Source: Auanema rhodensis
Taxonomy: Eukaryota > Nematoda > Chromadorea > Rhabditida > Rhabditidae
DNA length: 64,000 nt
Assembly (NCBI GenBank): GCA_964057225.1
Contig: OZ059899.1
Coordinates: forward strand, 8,184,001 to 8,248,000
Direction: 5' to 3'
Shown here: positions 1 through 12,706 of the stretch, piece after piece
How positions within the stretch are numbered: the first letter of the stretch is position 1
Layout: every line of letters begins with the position of its first letter
Notes under the pieces: model-generated
The model's database searches: none
Told to the model about the DNA's origin: nothing
What the model saw: only the letters and a program-made list of their open reading frames with translations
Made by a program: the position numbers and the translations under genes

Positions 1-528
1 GTCAATCAAGGAGGTCTGATATAAACAAATGTATTGTAGTCTTATTGAACTAATGTTTAAGCTTGAAACTAATTATTCAACCATCACATAGAAAACTTAT
101 GAACGGAAATAAAACATTTCAAATCTTAATTTTGAAAAAACGTGATCGCTGCTGTTTTCTCAAGAATATAAAATCGCTAAAAATTTTTTTTAACTCAATA
201 TTTTCAAATTTCTGCTTGTGATTTCAATTATTCAACATGAGTTTGAACCTTCTGGAAGTTTTAAAAAGTAATGAAAAGAAATAGAATTACCGCTAAAGTC
301 ATGGGTAACATACACAACAAAAATGTTTTAGAAGCCATCACGATACTAGATCGATGTTCAACACCTACATGTAATATAATAAATGTATTTAATATAGAAC
401 CATATAACTATATGAGTATACTTAAGAAAATATAGAAAAATATAAACTAAGGCTAAAAATTCTACGTATGGCAACTGAGCATAGAACAAGAAATGTTTCA
501 GTTGGCCTTCAGAAGGCTACCTATATAC

Positions 529-577
529 CGGAAGACGTTCGGTGTCTTTGTATGTGAGACCGGTCTTGAGCCATCAT
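529..577 (-). CDS. possible first coding exon of a gene leaving the left edge
   Basis: On the minus strand a short open exon starts with a double Met (MMAQDRSHIQRHRTSS) and ends at a GT donor at 528-527, phase 1. The sequence around it (about 470-680) is more GC-rich than its surroundings, as expected of a promoter or first exon. No partner exon is recognisable in 1-528, so any continuation lies outside the window. It is too short to identify. It could equally be a chance ORF inside a regulatory region. Confidence 0.25.
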
Positions 578-705
578 TGCTCGTAGGCGTCGATCGTTCT
601 TCTTCTCCAGAACCTTAGTTCACAATAACGATGAAAAGAAACATCCACGACGACGATAGAAGCTGCGAAAGACAATTTCAAAACTGTAGAATGTTGCTCT
701 TTCAT

Positions 706-1095
706 TCATAGAATTTGGTCTAAAAAATAAAAGAAAAGACAAAACGGCAAAATCCGGCATAAAGAGCAATTTCTTGAATCGGCAATGATGATGAGCGAGA
801 GATACTGTTTCAACCGGAGCGTCATTCTGTCTATTTGGATACTTTCACAAGAAGCATCAACAGAAGTACCTGAGGGCAAATTTCGCATTTTTTTCATCAA
901 AGACGACAGCCGAGAACAGGCACACATAGCAAACGTGTTGCTCATCGACAAAAAAGAGGCATCGGCTCGCACTTTAAGCTGGGAGAAACAATTATTCATC
1001 AAGCATATTTCCGGTACAAAATAGTTCTGGCCTTTTTCTTGGACTAAAACTTGAATTTCTAAGGAAATAGAATCATACATCATCAAGCTTTTCAA
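706..1095. other. GC-richer segment open on both strands, unassigned
   Basis: A block that is open on the minus strand (706-1095) and also on the plus strand (785-1024), with higher GC than its neighbours. Neither translation matches a family I recognise. Both-strand openness argues against trusting either one. It may be an untranslated exon or promoter of the possible minus-strand gene at 529-577. Confidence 0.25.
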
Positions 1096-4000
1096 TTCGT
1101 CTCATTTTACATTCGAAGTTTGTGCATGGATCAGCTTGTCTATTACAGAATAACTTATTTGAATTGTCAAAAATAATCTATACCATTGCAATTCAAATAT
1201 TATTGTTAAAAACAATTTTCTTTTAAACAAAAGGATGTGAAAGATGAGGAAAAACTTGAATTTTAATTAAATTGGAGAAAGTTTTCTTTTTTCATGAAAA
1301 TTTATTGATCTATTTTTTTTCCTTTTTTTTAAAAAACATGTGTCTTTATCTGATTCTATTCTATACAATATGAAGTAAGCAAAAAATAATATAATTTATA
1401 TAAAAAAAGAATAAATTATTTATTTTAATTGTATTCAAATTTAAAAATGATATGAAATTTTTAAATAAAACTTAAAACCATTCAGTATTTATTGGGAAAG
1501 AAATAAAATAAAACAGGAACCATTTCACTCTTTTATTTTCCATTTCTTAATTTTTTTTTCAGAAGAGAAAATGAAACAAGTTAAACCAAACTCATTTAAG
1601 CGTAGACATCTCTTTTGTTCACGAAAACTCAGTACCTTCTGGTGTATCACGTTGTTGAGTCAGCTGCTCATCTTAATTCAAAGACCGATTCCAACATTTG
1701 ACCTTTCTTAACTCAGTTTTAGTGATAGATATGACAACTTATTCATATATTTCTGGCAAAATTTATATTTTGAAATATAAATTTATAATTTTTACTGCTC
1801 AAACTTCTCTGTTGTTTTGATGAGACTTCGAGAATTTCATTAACTTCCTTCCGTTTTATCAAAAAAATTTGTTTGTTTGTGTTTCAATGTAATTCTGTCT
1901 TCCTGATCTCCAATCATTTATCATTCAATTATCTTTCCAAAGCCCCTCTTACTTGCTTTATTCTATATAATATAGTAGTATATGAATTATATATTATATT
2001 TTATTATATTAATCTCTCTATCTATATATGAATCTATGTCTATGTGTGTACATAAGTTTTTTTTTTCAACTCATATACATTATCTTTACTTCTTGTTCGT
2101 CTTCTCAGTATGGCATAGTCTGCCAGCCATTTCCTTCGTCGTGCCGATGGCTTGGAAGCATTTCATGTCTTAGCACCCCCCTTCTCACTCTCCCCCCTTC
2201 TAACACAACCATCGATCCGCTACACATACATACACAATTGAATGTGTTTACTTCCTTCTCTTCTTTTTTTTTGTTTTTTTATTCCTTCTTTATAAACGAA
2301 TTTATACATTTTATTCGTTTTTATAATTTTGTAAATACTTGCCATACTTGTCAAACATTTATCTTTGTTATAACGATTCACTTCACTAATTATCCTTCAA
2401 CTAGTTAAAAATACATCACAAATTTCTATTTTTCTCAGTTACAACTTATCATTCTTGGATGTTGTTCAATATTCTTTTTCTAAAAAGATTTGAAACACCT
2501 TATTTCCAGTTTTCTGCTCTCTGATATATAAATGAAAACCCCATACCTTATGATTCCTCATAATTCTTCAAACAATTCATACTTTCATTATATTTTCCTT
2601 TGATCAATTTCTTGTGTCTTCCATTTTTAATTATTTTTCATTGTAATATGTACATATTTCACTACTTTCATTCAATCAGCATCATTATCATGTGTTTTGC
2701 CATCGCATCTGTCCTTAAACATCATCATAGCTATCTATATGAATGTACGTTAAATCCAGAATTTTTGTTATGATCATGTGACTAATACCTTATCTCTTAG
2801 CTATATCAAACTGATTTTGGTGATATAAGAGATAAGATATGTGATTTTCTGTCTGCTACTGAACTCAAATTTCTATCTTATCATGCGACAATTAACTTCA
2901 CTTTCTTTTTAAATGTGATTAGAAAATTTTATAGTTCATTTCTTTATAGTACTTATAAAAGCTAAAAATATTTTTTTTGTTGTATAACAAGCTCTATATC
3001 ATTCAAAATCAATGGATTGCTTCCTATATTTGATTTGTATTTTTCTTTTGATTATCCAAGAATTATTAGAATGCCAATAGCACTCAATCATGTTTGTAAC
3101 ACAGCTTGGGCTAAATAGAGAGAATTTCTTCAAAGTGTATGCATATACGGCTACTACCAATCTTTTTTTATCATAACTCATATCTAACCATAACACATCA
3201 GACTCAAGCCTGTCGAATATATCAGAGTTTTCATTGGACATCACTAAGTCAGCTGTTATTAATTCAATTTCGGGATCATCAGATTTCTGTTTTTTGGGTG
3301 CAATGTTGTTAACCAAAGCGTCAATACTACAATTCCTCCATGTTTTTGAACATGTGATCGGAAATTCTCACAGAGCATCATACTCAGACTTCACATTTTC
3401 TCTAACTATCTTACTTTACACATTAATTTTTTTGTTTTGAGAAGGAACAGAAAAAACTAACATAATGCAGGAAGTGTTAAAAAATATTTGTTTGTTCTTT
3501 CTTTGTTTTTCAGTTGATATCAAACTTCAAAACGTTCTAATTGAACCAATTGAACTGAGATTCAATCAGAACAATTTGTTCATGCTCACGCAATGACGTA
3601 GTATTTCATATTATATACATATATATTTATATATTTATATGAAACTCATAACTTTATGATGTCATTCTTATAATGATATTTTATCTTTTTTTACCGTTTT
3701 TTATCATATTAGAACTACGAAACTGGTGCAACTCATCATTTTCTTGTCGTTAATGACACGAGTACCCAATGCTCACGAGGTCTTTCCAATTCAATTTCCC
3801 TTGGGATGCCGGATAAAGTCTTAGAAAAAACTTGAACAGAGCAACTCGAAAAAAATATTTCAAAAACTGCTTTCTATTCTTCAAATCTGAGTTATCAATA
3901 GAATCCCTTATAGCTTTAGGTACATATACTACTTTTCGCCCATGTTACAACATTATTTACACACACATATCGTCTACTTCTTCATTTTTTTCAACTTATG

Positions 4001-4459
4001 TCAAGTACCTTCTGACTTTTAACTTAAGCATTCTTTCTACTTTCGTATTGTTTTTTCATTTATTTTTCCATTTTAATTCTTTTCTTCTCATTCATAAGCT
4101 TCAAATCGCAACTCTGAATGGTTAATGTGGTCCAAACTCCAAAAACGTAAAAGTTTTCTTCTTTAATCAGTTCATATACGAATGAAAAGAACCTGCAAGA
4201 AATCATTTTATTTTGAAATAAAATTTTATTCATTCACGATCTATTTTATCTTTTCTACAATATAAAACTCTATCTTTGGTTTATATTTCATTTTTAATGT
4301 TTTTAATGAATTTTAACTAATACGTTTGTCATTTTAATTACAAGTTTTATAATCATATCGTTATTTTATTCTCATTTTCCTAATTTTCACTATTTCGTTT
4401 ATTTTTTATTCTTTTTCACTTCATTGATATACACGAAATGTTATTTATTTGAATTACAG
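1096..4459. other. intergenic, AT-rich, no supported gene
   Basis: About 3.4 kb of T-rich low-complexity DNA upstream of the GPCPD1-like gene. The only structured items I saw are an imperfect hairpin at 2789-2836 and a weak minus-strand ORF at 2999-3316 with no recognisable motif. The distal part presumably holds the promoter of the following gene. Confidence 0.5.
2789..2836 (+). other. imperfect hairpin, pre-miRNA-sized
   Basis: CTTATCTCT pairs with AGAGATAAG and TATATCA with TGATATA, with a 4-nt bulge on the 5' side and a 12-nt loop (16 pairs). It is AT-rich, and flanking pairing is weak. A small RNA precursor is possible, but chance is likely in such AT-rich DNA. Confidence 0.25.
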
Positions 4460-7400
4460 ATGACAGACACTACAGAAGTTGTATTTCGTGTTAGGGTACC
4501 AGATGCAGCCGCATGGGAGCATGTATTCGTCGTCGGATCACACGATATACTGGGAAACTGGATAGCTACTACTCAAAGCTGTTCAATGATTCGAAAAGAA
4601 AAGTAAGCATATTTTCATAGTATAATCATGCTTGATCCCCTCCAGATACATATATTTCCTGAAGTTTTGCATAACTTTCCAAAAATTAAATACAGGCTGT
4701 GACCTTTTTTAACCCTGATCTAGTAGCGATATCTTCGAGAAAGCAGTACAAGTGCCAAAGAATGTTGATGAGATTCATTACCGGTATATAATTGGAAGTT
4801 TCTTGGATCCAGCTATTGATGGAACAAATAAGAAACTTATTGTTAATCGGTAAATTATTTTATTTTATTTCCATTTTTATAAATTATATTTAAACTTTGA
4901 AAAAACTTTAATTAGTATCTATACGTAGTAAATCTATAGCAAATGATCGAATTTCACTACATTTATGTACATGCATATGTATGTTATTTGACGTGAAATC
5001 AAAGATTCTATTAATATTAATTAAAATTTATAGAAATTGTAAATTATAACTTCATAGTTAATATAATTAAAGATGGGAATCAATTCTTAAACCACGACGA
5101 TGCATTCCTTCTATGCAAAACAAAAGTCTGAAAGAAGATATATTCGGCTCATATGGTAAACAATATCTTTATACAATTCATGAACTAATGGTATTCAGAT
5201 GGAAAAAAACTTATTTCCAATGGATGGATTTCACAACCTGATGAGCATGTTGTTTTACTAAGAATACACGGAGAAGTATGTTTTCGAAATAAAATAAAGT
5301 TAAAGTTAAAGTTTTAGGCTTTAAAGTTTTATAAACCACGTTTTAAAGAAAGAGAGCATCGCCTAAAAGTTGTGCCATTTGATGTTAGGTTTAGAGAGGT
5401 TAGTATAAGATTTTAATTCAACTTATTATTAAAGAAATTAAAAAAAAAAGGAAAATATTAAAATCTACTTAGATTTATTCATATTATACATATGCGTCAA
5501 AACCATCTCTTCCTCGTAAATTACTTTGGCGCTTATCTTCTGTATATCAATCATCGGTAAATCTGATGTTGTATTGTACTGTGTTGTGATTCTAAAATAT
5601 TCAAATTAAATTCAAAAATCTATTTTAATATTATTAATTATAGAAAGATAGTATTGACGAAGAAAATGAGAAAGACCCTACATTACCTGAAGTTCCTTCA
5701 TTTTCATCAACTGAGCTATCTGTATGCAATATTTTTTACTAAAATATTATTATTACTATGATTATACTATAGGTATTAACAAGAGAAGATCCCCTATTTG
5801 GTGAACAATATGTAAACGGTTCCGTATTTCGCAATAATATAGATTATCTTGTATTCAAAACTAGAAGTGTTGCCATTGAACACCTGGTATTTAAAGCATA
5901 GTATTAACTTCAATACATATATACTTTAGGCTTTTCGTATAGAATTATACTGTGGTCATAATAGAGTTGGGATAGCATATTCATTACCTGCAGCATTGCC
6001 TGATACTTATGGTAAAATAACATTTCCAATCATTTCAACTCATCACACTCCTATTGGTCAAATTGACGGTATGATATTGAGAAAAGGTTTTAATTTTATC
6101 TTTTTCTTATATTACAGTAGATTATATGCTTGTAAAGCATTTACCTATTGAATTACCATTACGAGATTCTCTAGTTAAATCATATGGAAGACACTGGCGA
6201 AAACGTCAAACTTTAGAAGTTGGACATCGTGGTATGGGAAGCTCGTACACAAAGTGAGTTCAAGTTATTCTTGGCAATTATTGATAACAAAACCCATTAA
6301 GATGTGCTGATATCAGAGAAAATACTATGCATTCCTTAAATGAAGCAGCAAGAAAAGGAGCTGATTATGTTGAATTTGATGTACAATTAACAAAGGTATA
6401 TAATAATAATTTAATTTCATACATATGTCCATATTTAGGATTTAGTACCAATTGTCTATCATGATTTTCATGTTCTTGTTGAAGTTTCAAGCCGAAATGG
6501 TAAGATATGGTCAACAAATGAAGAGCACAAACATCACCAAATGGCAATAAAGGTTTTTTATTCATATTTACATATTTTCTTTAATCTAATTATATATTCA
6601 TATTACTTTTTATTCAGGATTTGAAATTGGATCAATTGAATCTTCTTCACTTTGAGCATTTAGCTCATTCAACTTGTAATAATGAAAATATTTTACGAGT
6701 TGTACCTACAGAAGTACTTTCCATCATTTATTGTTATATAGTAATAATGATCTTTTTAAGAAAGAAATTTTGCAAACTCGTGAAACTGCTGTTTCTGATG
6801 ATCTTCTTAACCCATTTCCAACATTAGATAATGTTCTGCAACAAGTTGACAATCGAGTTGGTTTTAATATTGAAGTAAAGTTTCCAATGTCAATGAAAGT
6901 GAGCGCTGTGGTGGTTAAAAACAAGGAAAAATTTAATCTAATTTAAGGACGGCACTCATGAATGTGAAGGTTATTTTGAGAGAAATGTATTTGTGGACAC
7001 CATTTTGACCAGTGTTTTCAAATATTCCAAAGATAGAAGGATACTATTTTCAAGTTTTGATCCTGATATATGTACTCTGTGGGTTATTGATCTTTAAATA
7101 CGAAGATTGTTTCATTTTTTTTTTTACAAAATCTTTCTTTCAGTATATCACAGAAACAACATACATTCCCGGTGCTATTTCTCGTTGTCGGTGAAACAGC
7201 TAGATACACTCCTTTCGAGGTATAACGAAGAAGCGATATTGTATAGTGTTCTATACGTTTGTTTCTAGGATATTAGATCAGATTCATCCAAAATCGCGGT
7301 GCATTATGCTGCAGCAAGTTCTTTGCTGGGTGTCAATTTTCATTCGGAAGAGTTACTAAAGGTTTTTATTCATTTTATCTTAGTTGTTAATGACTTTACA

Positions 7401-7883
7401 TAGGATCGAAATCCTTTAACACATGCTGAAAAGTATAACCTGGTCAAATTTGTTTGGGGGGATGATCTGAATACTAAGGAAAATCAGGAATACTTCAAGA
7501 AAGAGCTAAAAGTTGATGGATTAATCTATGATCGGTAAGCTCATGTCAAGCAAAACTGACTCTATTCATTTTTGTATTTTTTTCAGTATTGGAGAAGATG
7601 GGCCTAGACAAAATGTTTTTGTTGTTGAAAAAGAAGAACGATCTGCTTTATTCTCGCATGCCACATCTCCACGGGTCAGTAGAAGAAACAGCTTAAGCGA
7701 AAATGAGGTAATTACTAAAATACTTTTTCATACAATATAAGTACTTATTTACTTTTTCAGGGAGATAATTGTATTGTACGATTATCAAGAAAAGAAAAAG
7801 ATACATCACCACATGACATGGTTCCTTCGCCTCGAAGATCCAATTCACTTTTTCATGGGCCAACCGCAAAGCCATTATTATAA
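4460..7883 (+). CDS. glycerophosphocholine phosphodiesterase, GPCPD1-like (CBM20 + GDPD)
   Basis: Twenty exons: 4460-4602, 4724-4849, 5073-5155, 5199-5275, 5318-5398, 5473-5556, 5644-5721, 5773-5886, 5930-6068, 6118-6253, 6302-6395, 6439-6552, 6618-6713, 6761-6898, 6948-7078, 7144-7219, 7269-7361, 7404-7534, 7587-7707, 7761-7883. They sum to 2178 nt (725 residues). The N-terminus is a starch-binding (CBM20) domain with [13 protein letters not shown]. The C-terminal half is a GDPD domain with [10 protein letters not shown], the catalytic-type EFDVQLTKD and YHDFH motifs, a GFNIEVKFP strand, WGDD and DGLIYDR. The family hydrolyses glycerophosphocholine to glycerol-3-phosphate and choline in the cytosol. 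The start was chosen because the ATG directly follows a TTACAG acceptor, as in a trans-spliced message. Acceptors ending in AAG occur before 5073, 6302, 6761 and 6948. The serine-rich C-terminal tail is unassigned. Confidence 0.9.
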
Positions 7884-7911
7884 TTTTTCCTAAATATTTA
7901 CAGTATTTCAA

Positions 7912-7917
7912 AATAAA
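7912..7917 (+). terminator. poly(A) signal of the GPCPD1-like gene
   Basis: AATAAA 29 nt after the stop codon. Confidence 0.7.
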
Positions 7918-8108
7918 ACTTAATATTTTCTTGATTACTTATAACTTATACATTTTAAAAGGCAAAATACAATTTTTGTCTCTGGAAGTTAAGTTAAATT
8001 ATATACGTGGTGATGCACTAGCATTCCCTTCTAAATAGGTTGTCATGACAACTAAAAACGGGGTTGACCTGTGTGCGTCCCTTTGCACCTCCTTACTCTT
8101 GTAGTTTT

Positions 8109-8655
8109 ATGGAAAACGATCGGGACTTTGTACTTCGTCCAGCTCCCCATAACAAGTAAAACATTATTCTTTTCATTAAATTTGATTAATGTTATTTTCT
8201 TTTTATTAAGATTCCGTATAGAGCAGGGAGAATCAATCCTCCAAAAGGTTTTAGAAAATCAACTAGCGGGACAGACTTACGACGACTGTAGCGTAAATGC
8301 TCTTACTGAAAGTGTTGCTGAAGAAATTCGAACCCAACTTAAAGGTATTATATATGTTCAACCTGTTTGAAATTATTTTTAGGGTTACACTTACCAAACT
8401 ATAAATATATCGTACAAGTCACAATAGCAGAACAACGAGGACAAGCAGCTAAGTAAACGACAAATATTGTTTTTTCAAATTATAAAATTTTATCTTAAGC
8501 ATAGTATCACAATGTGTGTGGGATTCAGATTGTGATGTATTAGTTCATCATTTTTATGATAACGTAAGTCTATTATATAATTTGAATTACAATATTCTGA
8601 CACTTAGGGTTCATTGTGGTCGAAAGCTGTGGTTTTTGCAATATTTCATTATTAA
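8109..8655 (+). CDS. Tctex1-domain dynein light chain (DYNLT2B/TCTEX1D2 type)
   Basis: Five exons: 8109-8155, 8211-8344, 8383-8452, 8500-8563 and 8608-8655, totalling 363 nt (120 residues), the normal size for this family. Diagnostic stretches are the YKYIVQVTIAEQRGQ strand pair, CVWDSDCDVLVHH and the end SLWSKAVVFAIFHY, all typical of Tctex1 domains. TCTEX1D2-type light chains serve cytoplasmic dynein-2 in retrograde intraflagellar transport in cilia. The ATG lies 4 nt after a CTTGTAG acceptor. The gene starts 225 nt after the stop of the GPCPD1-like gene on the same strand, a spacing compatible with a shared polycistronic transcript. Two introns end in TTAAG. Confidence 0.88.
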
Positions 8656-8671
8656 AAATTTCATATAATAC

Positions 8672-8677
8672 AATAAA
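8672..8677 (+). terminator. poly(A) signal of the Tctex1 gene
   Basis: AATAAA 16 nt after the stop codon. Confidence 0.65.
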
Positions 8678-9148
8678 TGTAAAATTATCTCACTATACAA
8701 ACTTTGCAACATATGTATAAATGGATATATTAGTAGCTAAATATATAGAGATTTAGATGAATATCATCACAGGTAGTAAGTCCGTTTCATGAAACAAGTG
8801 TTAAAATAATTGGAAATGTAAGAAAGTTATTAACTGATCGATAAGATTAAATAAAATTGAATAGAATTTTAGTGTTGAGAAAAATGTACGGTTTCATCAA
8901 AGATAAGGTAAATTGAATGGCATGAGATACTATTAACAAAGATAAACGTTTAAGAATCCTTGAGTTAAAGAAGAATCACAAGAATTCTACACATAGATAT
9001 ATATGTAGATACATAACGAATCCCTGTTTGAAAGAATGAGTCATTTATGAAACCAAAGGCAGGATTTGACTGGAATCAAAACGAAATTTACAAAGAGCAT
9101 ATAAATAACATCAACATATGAATTTGAAATTATGTACATAAGAGTAAC
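8678..9148. other. convergent 3' intergenic spacer
   Basis: About 470 bp of AT-rich sequence between two convergent genes. I see no gene or clear repeat in it. Confidence 0.6.
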
Positions 9149-12100
9149 TTAACAACAATAATCGTTGATAACAGACGATATATCTCGTGAATCCCAACCA
9201 ATCACGGTACCAGAAATTACATGTGACTTCCTAGCAGCAGCTATTAAACTAATAGCTGCTCGATATTCAGATCTAGCTTTCGAGTAATCTTGTTTAAAGT
9301 GAGCGAATAGTAACCTAGCATATGATTCAGGTTATATGTAGAAAACATTAAATAATTACCTCCGAAGAAGATCTGAAAACTTCTCAGAACATTTTTGAAC
9401 TGTATCTCGATCCGTAATACTGGCTTCAACATCAAACAATGCCAGAAGAGACAGAACTGATAAAGCAGTCTCATTTCCTCGAATTTCATCAGAAAGTGAT
9501 ACGAACAGCCTGTCGATGAAATACAAATTAAGCTTTGAACATTATCTATCTGCTTACCTGCTACATTGCAAAAATAAATCATTTCCAAAAGGCCATTCTT
9601 CGGGTGGAGAAACAGTGTTTTCTTTTGGATCACGATCATAAACCCCTCGCAAGGCCAAATACAAAAGCGCATTCTCTTTAAAAAAACATATTAAGTTCTT
9701 CTTTCTAGAAATATAAAAAAAATAAATAAACAAACTTCTAATTAAAGTTATCTGATCCAGCTGACTAAGACACCTAAACGCAGTGAGGCGACTAAGAGCC
9801 CTAACCATGCTTTGCATTCTAGAATATGATAAAGCATGCTCATTCCCATTTCGGAAATTCTCTAATCTAAACAACGATCAATTACTTGAAATATATAACT
9901 AGAAATGACTTACGCCCAAGAATTTGCACAATCTTTCCAGGTGAGATTCACAAACTCGATTTCATTGAGTACTTCTTTATCGGCAGAAGTTAGAACCCAC
10001 ATTGTTGGATCAACTAAACAATGAATAAAAACATGCTATAAATTATTCAACAAACCTGATATAGATTGCATTTGCGTTTCTAACACTGTAGCATTTGGAT
10101 AATATGAATCGGTGTTATAAAGATTTGCATTTTCCATAGCAGTGTTAGGGTCCTACCACAAAAAAAATTTATAAATTTAAAAATTATTTTTTGAAGCACT
10201 TACATAAGTACTTGGATCAACAACTGTAGGCTGACTTGAATTAAGCCATTGTACAGAAGAATCATCAGATGGTAACAAGCCATTTCTCTTAAAATTCATA
10301 ATGAAATAATATAAACAAAACAAAATTTACTTGAAAATCTTCTGCAGTCTCTAGACGAGCTTCTTCTTTATTCTCGCAGGAATTACAACTAGAATTTTGA
10401 TTACCAGCGGCTAGAAGACTTTTAGTAACCTTTAAATTGACAACATTTTAAAAAGGTTTCTTAAGGCTTAAACATTTCACCTCATCTACAATTACAGAAC
10501 CTGGAGAATATCTACCACATATACAAGTACATCTACAGTTTGCTTGCCTCACAGTATTAGTCTCCATCAATTTTAATAAAATCTAAAATAAACCAAGTAA
10601 ATTAAAAACTAAATGCTTTGTTCATACATCTCTAGGAATTGTCACCATATCAGGAGCAGCAATTCCATGTAAAATAGTGGGAGCTTGAGCAGGTATTGGA
10701 GCAGTTAGCATTGGCGTTTGTATACTAGGAGGTAAAACGGGCTAAACATAATTGATTTAAAATAATAGGCACATATTGCAATACCTTGGGTAATGGAGGT
10801 AGCGTAGTTGTTATAGCTGGCGGATTAACAGTCATTTGAGCAACAACTTGTTGAGCAGCGACTTGCTGAGCTACAACCTGTTGTGCTACAACAGCAGCAG
10901 CGAGCTAAGAAAAAAAATAATTTGAGTCTTGATATTTGATTCTTACGTGATGTTGCTGTTGATTAATAACAGCTTGAGCGGCTACTTGAGCCATAATAGA
11001 CGAGTCCACAGGGGGCACCGAGGGAAGAAGTGAAGGTAGGGGCACAGAAACAGAATTAGAAAATACAGGGGCAGTTGTAGAGCTAACAAGTAATTTTCCA
11101 TTCTCAATAGTTGGTGGGATGAACCCATTGCCACTCATTGTCGTCGAAGGATCAACATCCATTGTATGCGCATGAGAAGTTGTCGCACTTACATCGGCTA
11201 CAGAGTTCGCAGCTATTTTAGTAACTTTGAAAAAAATGCTAAACTGAACTAACCTGTTGTAGGAATAGTGTCAAGAAGAGGATGAGAATTACAAGCTTGA
11301 ATGGGTATTGATTGTAAAACCACAGGAACGTCATCATGCCTAAAAACTTTCCAAATAACTTTGACGAAAATACTATAATCTTACATTCTGAATTTCAATT
11401 CTTCATTTTGCATAACATAATCTCGAACAGTTAATATACCATCTTGAGAATTTCCCGTTTCGTCCATTCGACTATCACTAATAGTCCGATCTCTTCTAGG
11501 AGAAGAGCACTAAACATATCATTTTAAAGTCATATAAATCGTATTTTTATTATGAAGCATACGTTTTCATTGCTTTTAGCTAATGCGTCTTGAAGTCTTC
11601 GTTCTCTATTTTCTTCGACTCTCTGTTTTTTTTCTAATCGTGCTTCTTCTGTCATAATCCATTCTTTTTTCATGCCAACCTAAAACTCAAGAGTTGATAC
11701 AATAATTACAATATATTTTACCTCAAAACACTTCGCTAATCGGCATCTTTGGCAAAAACGCCTTGATACAATATTAATTTCACAGTTTTCATTAAATGGA
11801 CATCTTATATCCTTTTCCTATAAATAAAAATTAAAGTAGAAATTAGTTTCAATTCTTATACCTTGTTAGCATTCCTTCTAAAAAATGCTTTGCATGATTC
11901 ACATGTTATTACGTTAAAGTTGTAGCTAAAAGCTTTATCTCCACAAACCCGGCAAATCTAAAATTCTATAACATTATTCATAGAGTTTTAATTTTACCTT
12001 ATTTGCTGTTCTTTTGTCGCCACTTCCGCTCGACGTGGTGTTAGTTCTTTTTCGAGACGAAGGCTTTTCCGAATTACTATCGTATCCTATAAAAGTGATA

Positions 12101-12695
12101 TGAAAATTTCATTGAAGATATGCTTCAGTTCAGTTACAGATTTTTTTAATTTTTTTTTGTACGATATAATGAAGGTATTATAAACACAAATATTTCGCAA
12201 TTATAGCAACTATCCATCTTCGAACTTGACAATTAAAATGATTTGTGGTAAGAAACGTTTCTGCCTTAACTTAAGAAGAAAACTTATAAATTATATCGAG
12301 ATATATGGATTATACTAAGAAAAACTGATAGGGATAGAACAGGTTATAGAAACTAAGGTTCCATCTATATCTTCAAAGATTCTTAAAGAATAAAACCGGT
12401 TAGGCCAAAAGAAGACATTTAAAAGAAAATCATCGATACCATCTTAAACTTGTGAAGAGGAAAAAAGATAAAAAGCAACATTAAAACAAAATGTTCAAAA
12501 TTTTATCTTTATAGAACAGTAAATCAGTGCATGTATACCTGGTGATGATGAACCACGTCGAGGCGAAATATCAAGACCTTCCGAAGGAGGGGAATGTGGA
12601 TCAATACCACCACTTGAATACCCTATTCCTTCTGATATACCTATATATAATATGTGGGTAAGCTGATAAGGTATCATCAACTCACTACTACTCAT
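9149..12695 (-). CDS. nuclear hormone receptor, NR1J class (DAF-12/NHR-8/NHR-48/HR96-like)
   Basis: Twenty exons, from 12695-12686 and 12640-12539 down to 9509-9360 and 9314-9149, sum to 2268 nt (755 residues). The DNA-binding domain (about residues 68-135) reads [15 protein letters not shown], then [13 protein letters not shown], then [17 protein letters not shown] and [15 protein letters not shown]. The ESCKA P-box and the GMKKEW extension identify the DAF-12/HR96 class. A long hinge has VAQQ repeats and Pro/Thr-rich stretches. The ligand-binding domain contains [18 protein letters not shown] and [13 protein letters not shown]. Members sense sterol-like ligands and bind DNA in the nucleus. 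The last exon shows no obvious AF-2 helix (hydrophobic pair, Glu, hydrophobic pair). The ATG is 4 nt after a TTTTAG acceptor. I cannot choose between DAF-12, NHR-8 and NHR-48 orthology. Confidence 0.88.
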
Positions 12696-12706
12696 CGAAC
12701 TAAAAC

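Noticed and set aside
2999-3316. 105-codon minus-strand ORF with protein-like composition
   Set aside because: No motif, no upstream Met context or acceptor, and stops in the flanking frame. A faint zinc-finger-like reading just upstream is broken by stops. Treated as chance or an unrecognisable relic.
9677-9734. Read-through frame in the nuclear receptor ligand-binding domain ([12 protein letters not shown])
   Set aside because: The stretch is stop-free by chance. A GTTTGT donor and TTAAAG acceptor remove it and restore the standard spacing after DQITLIR.
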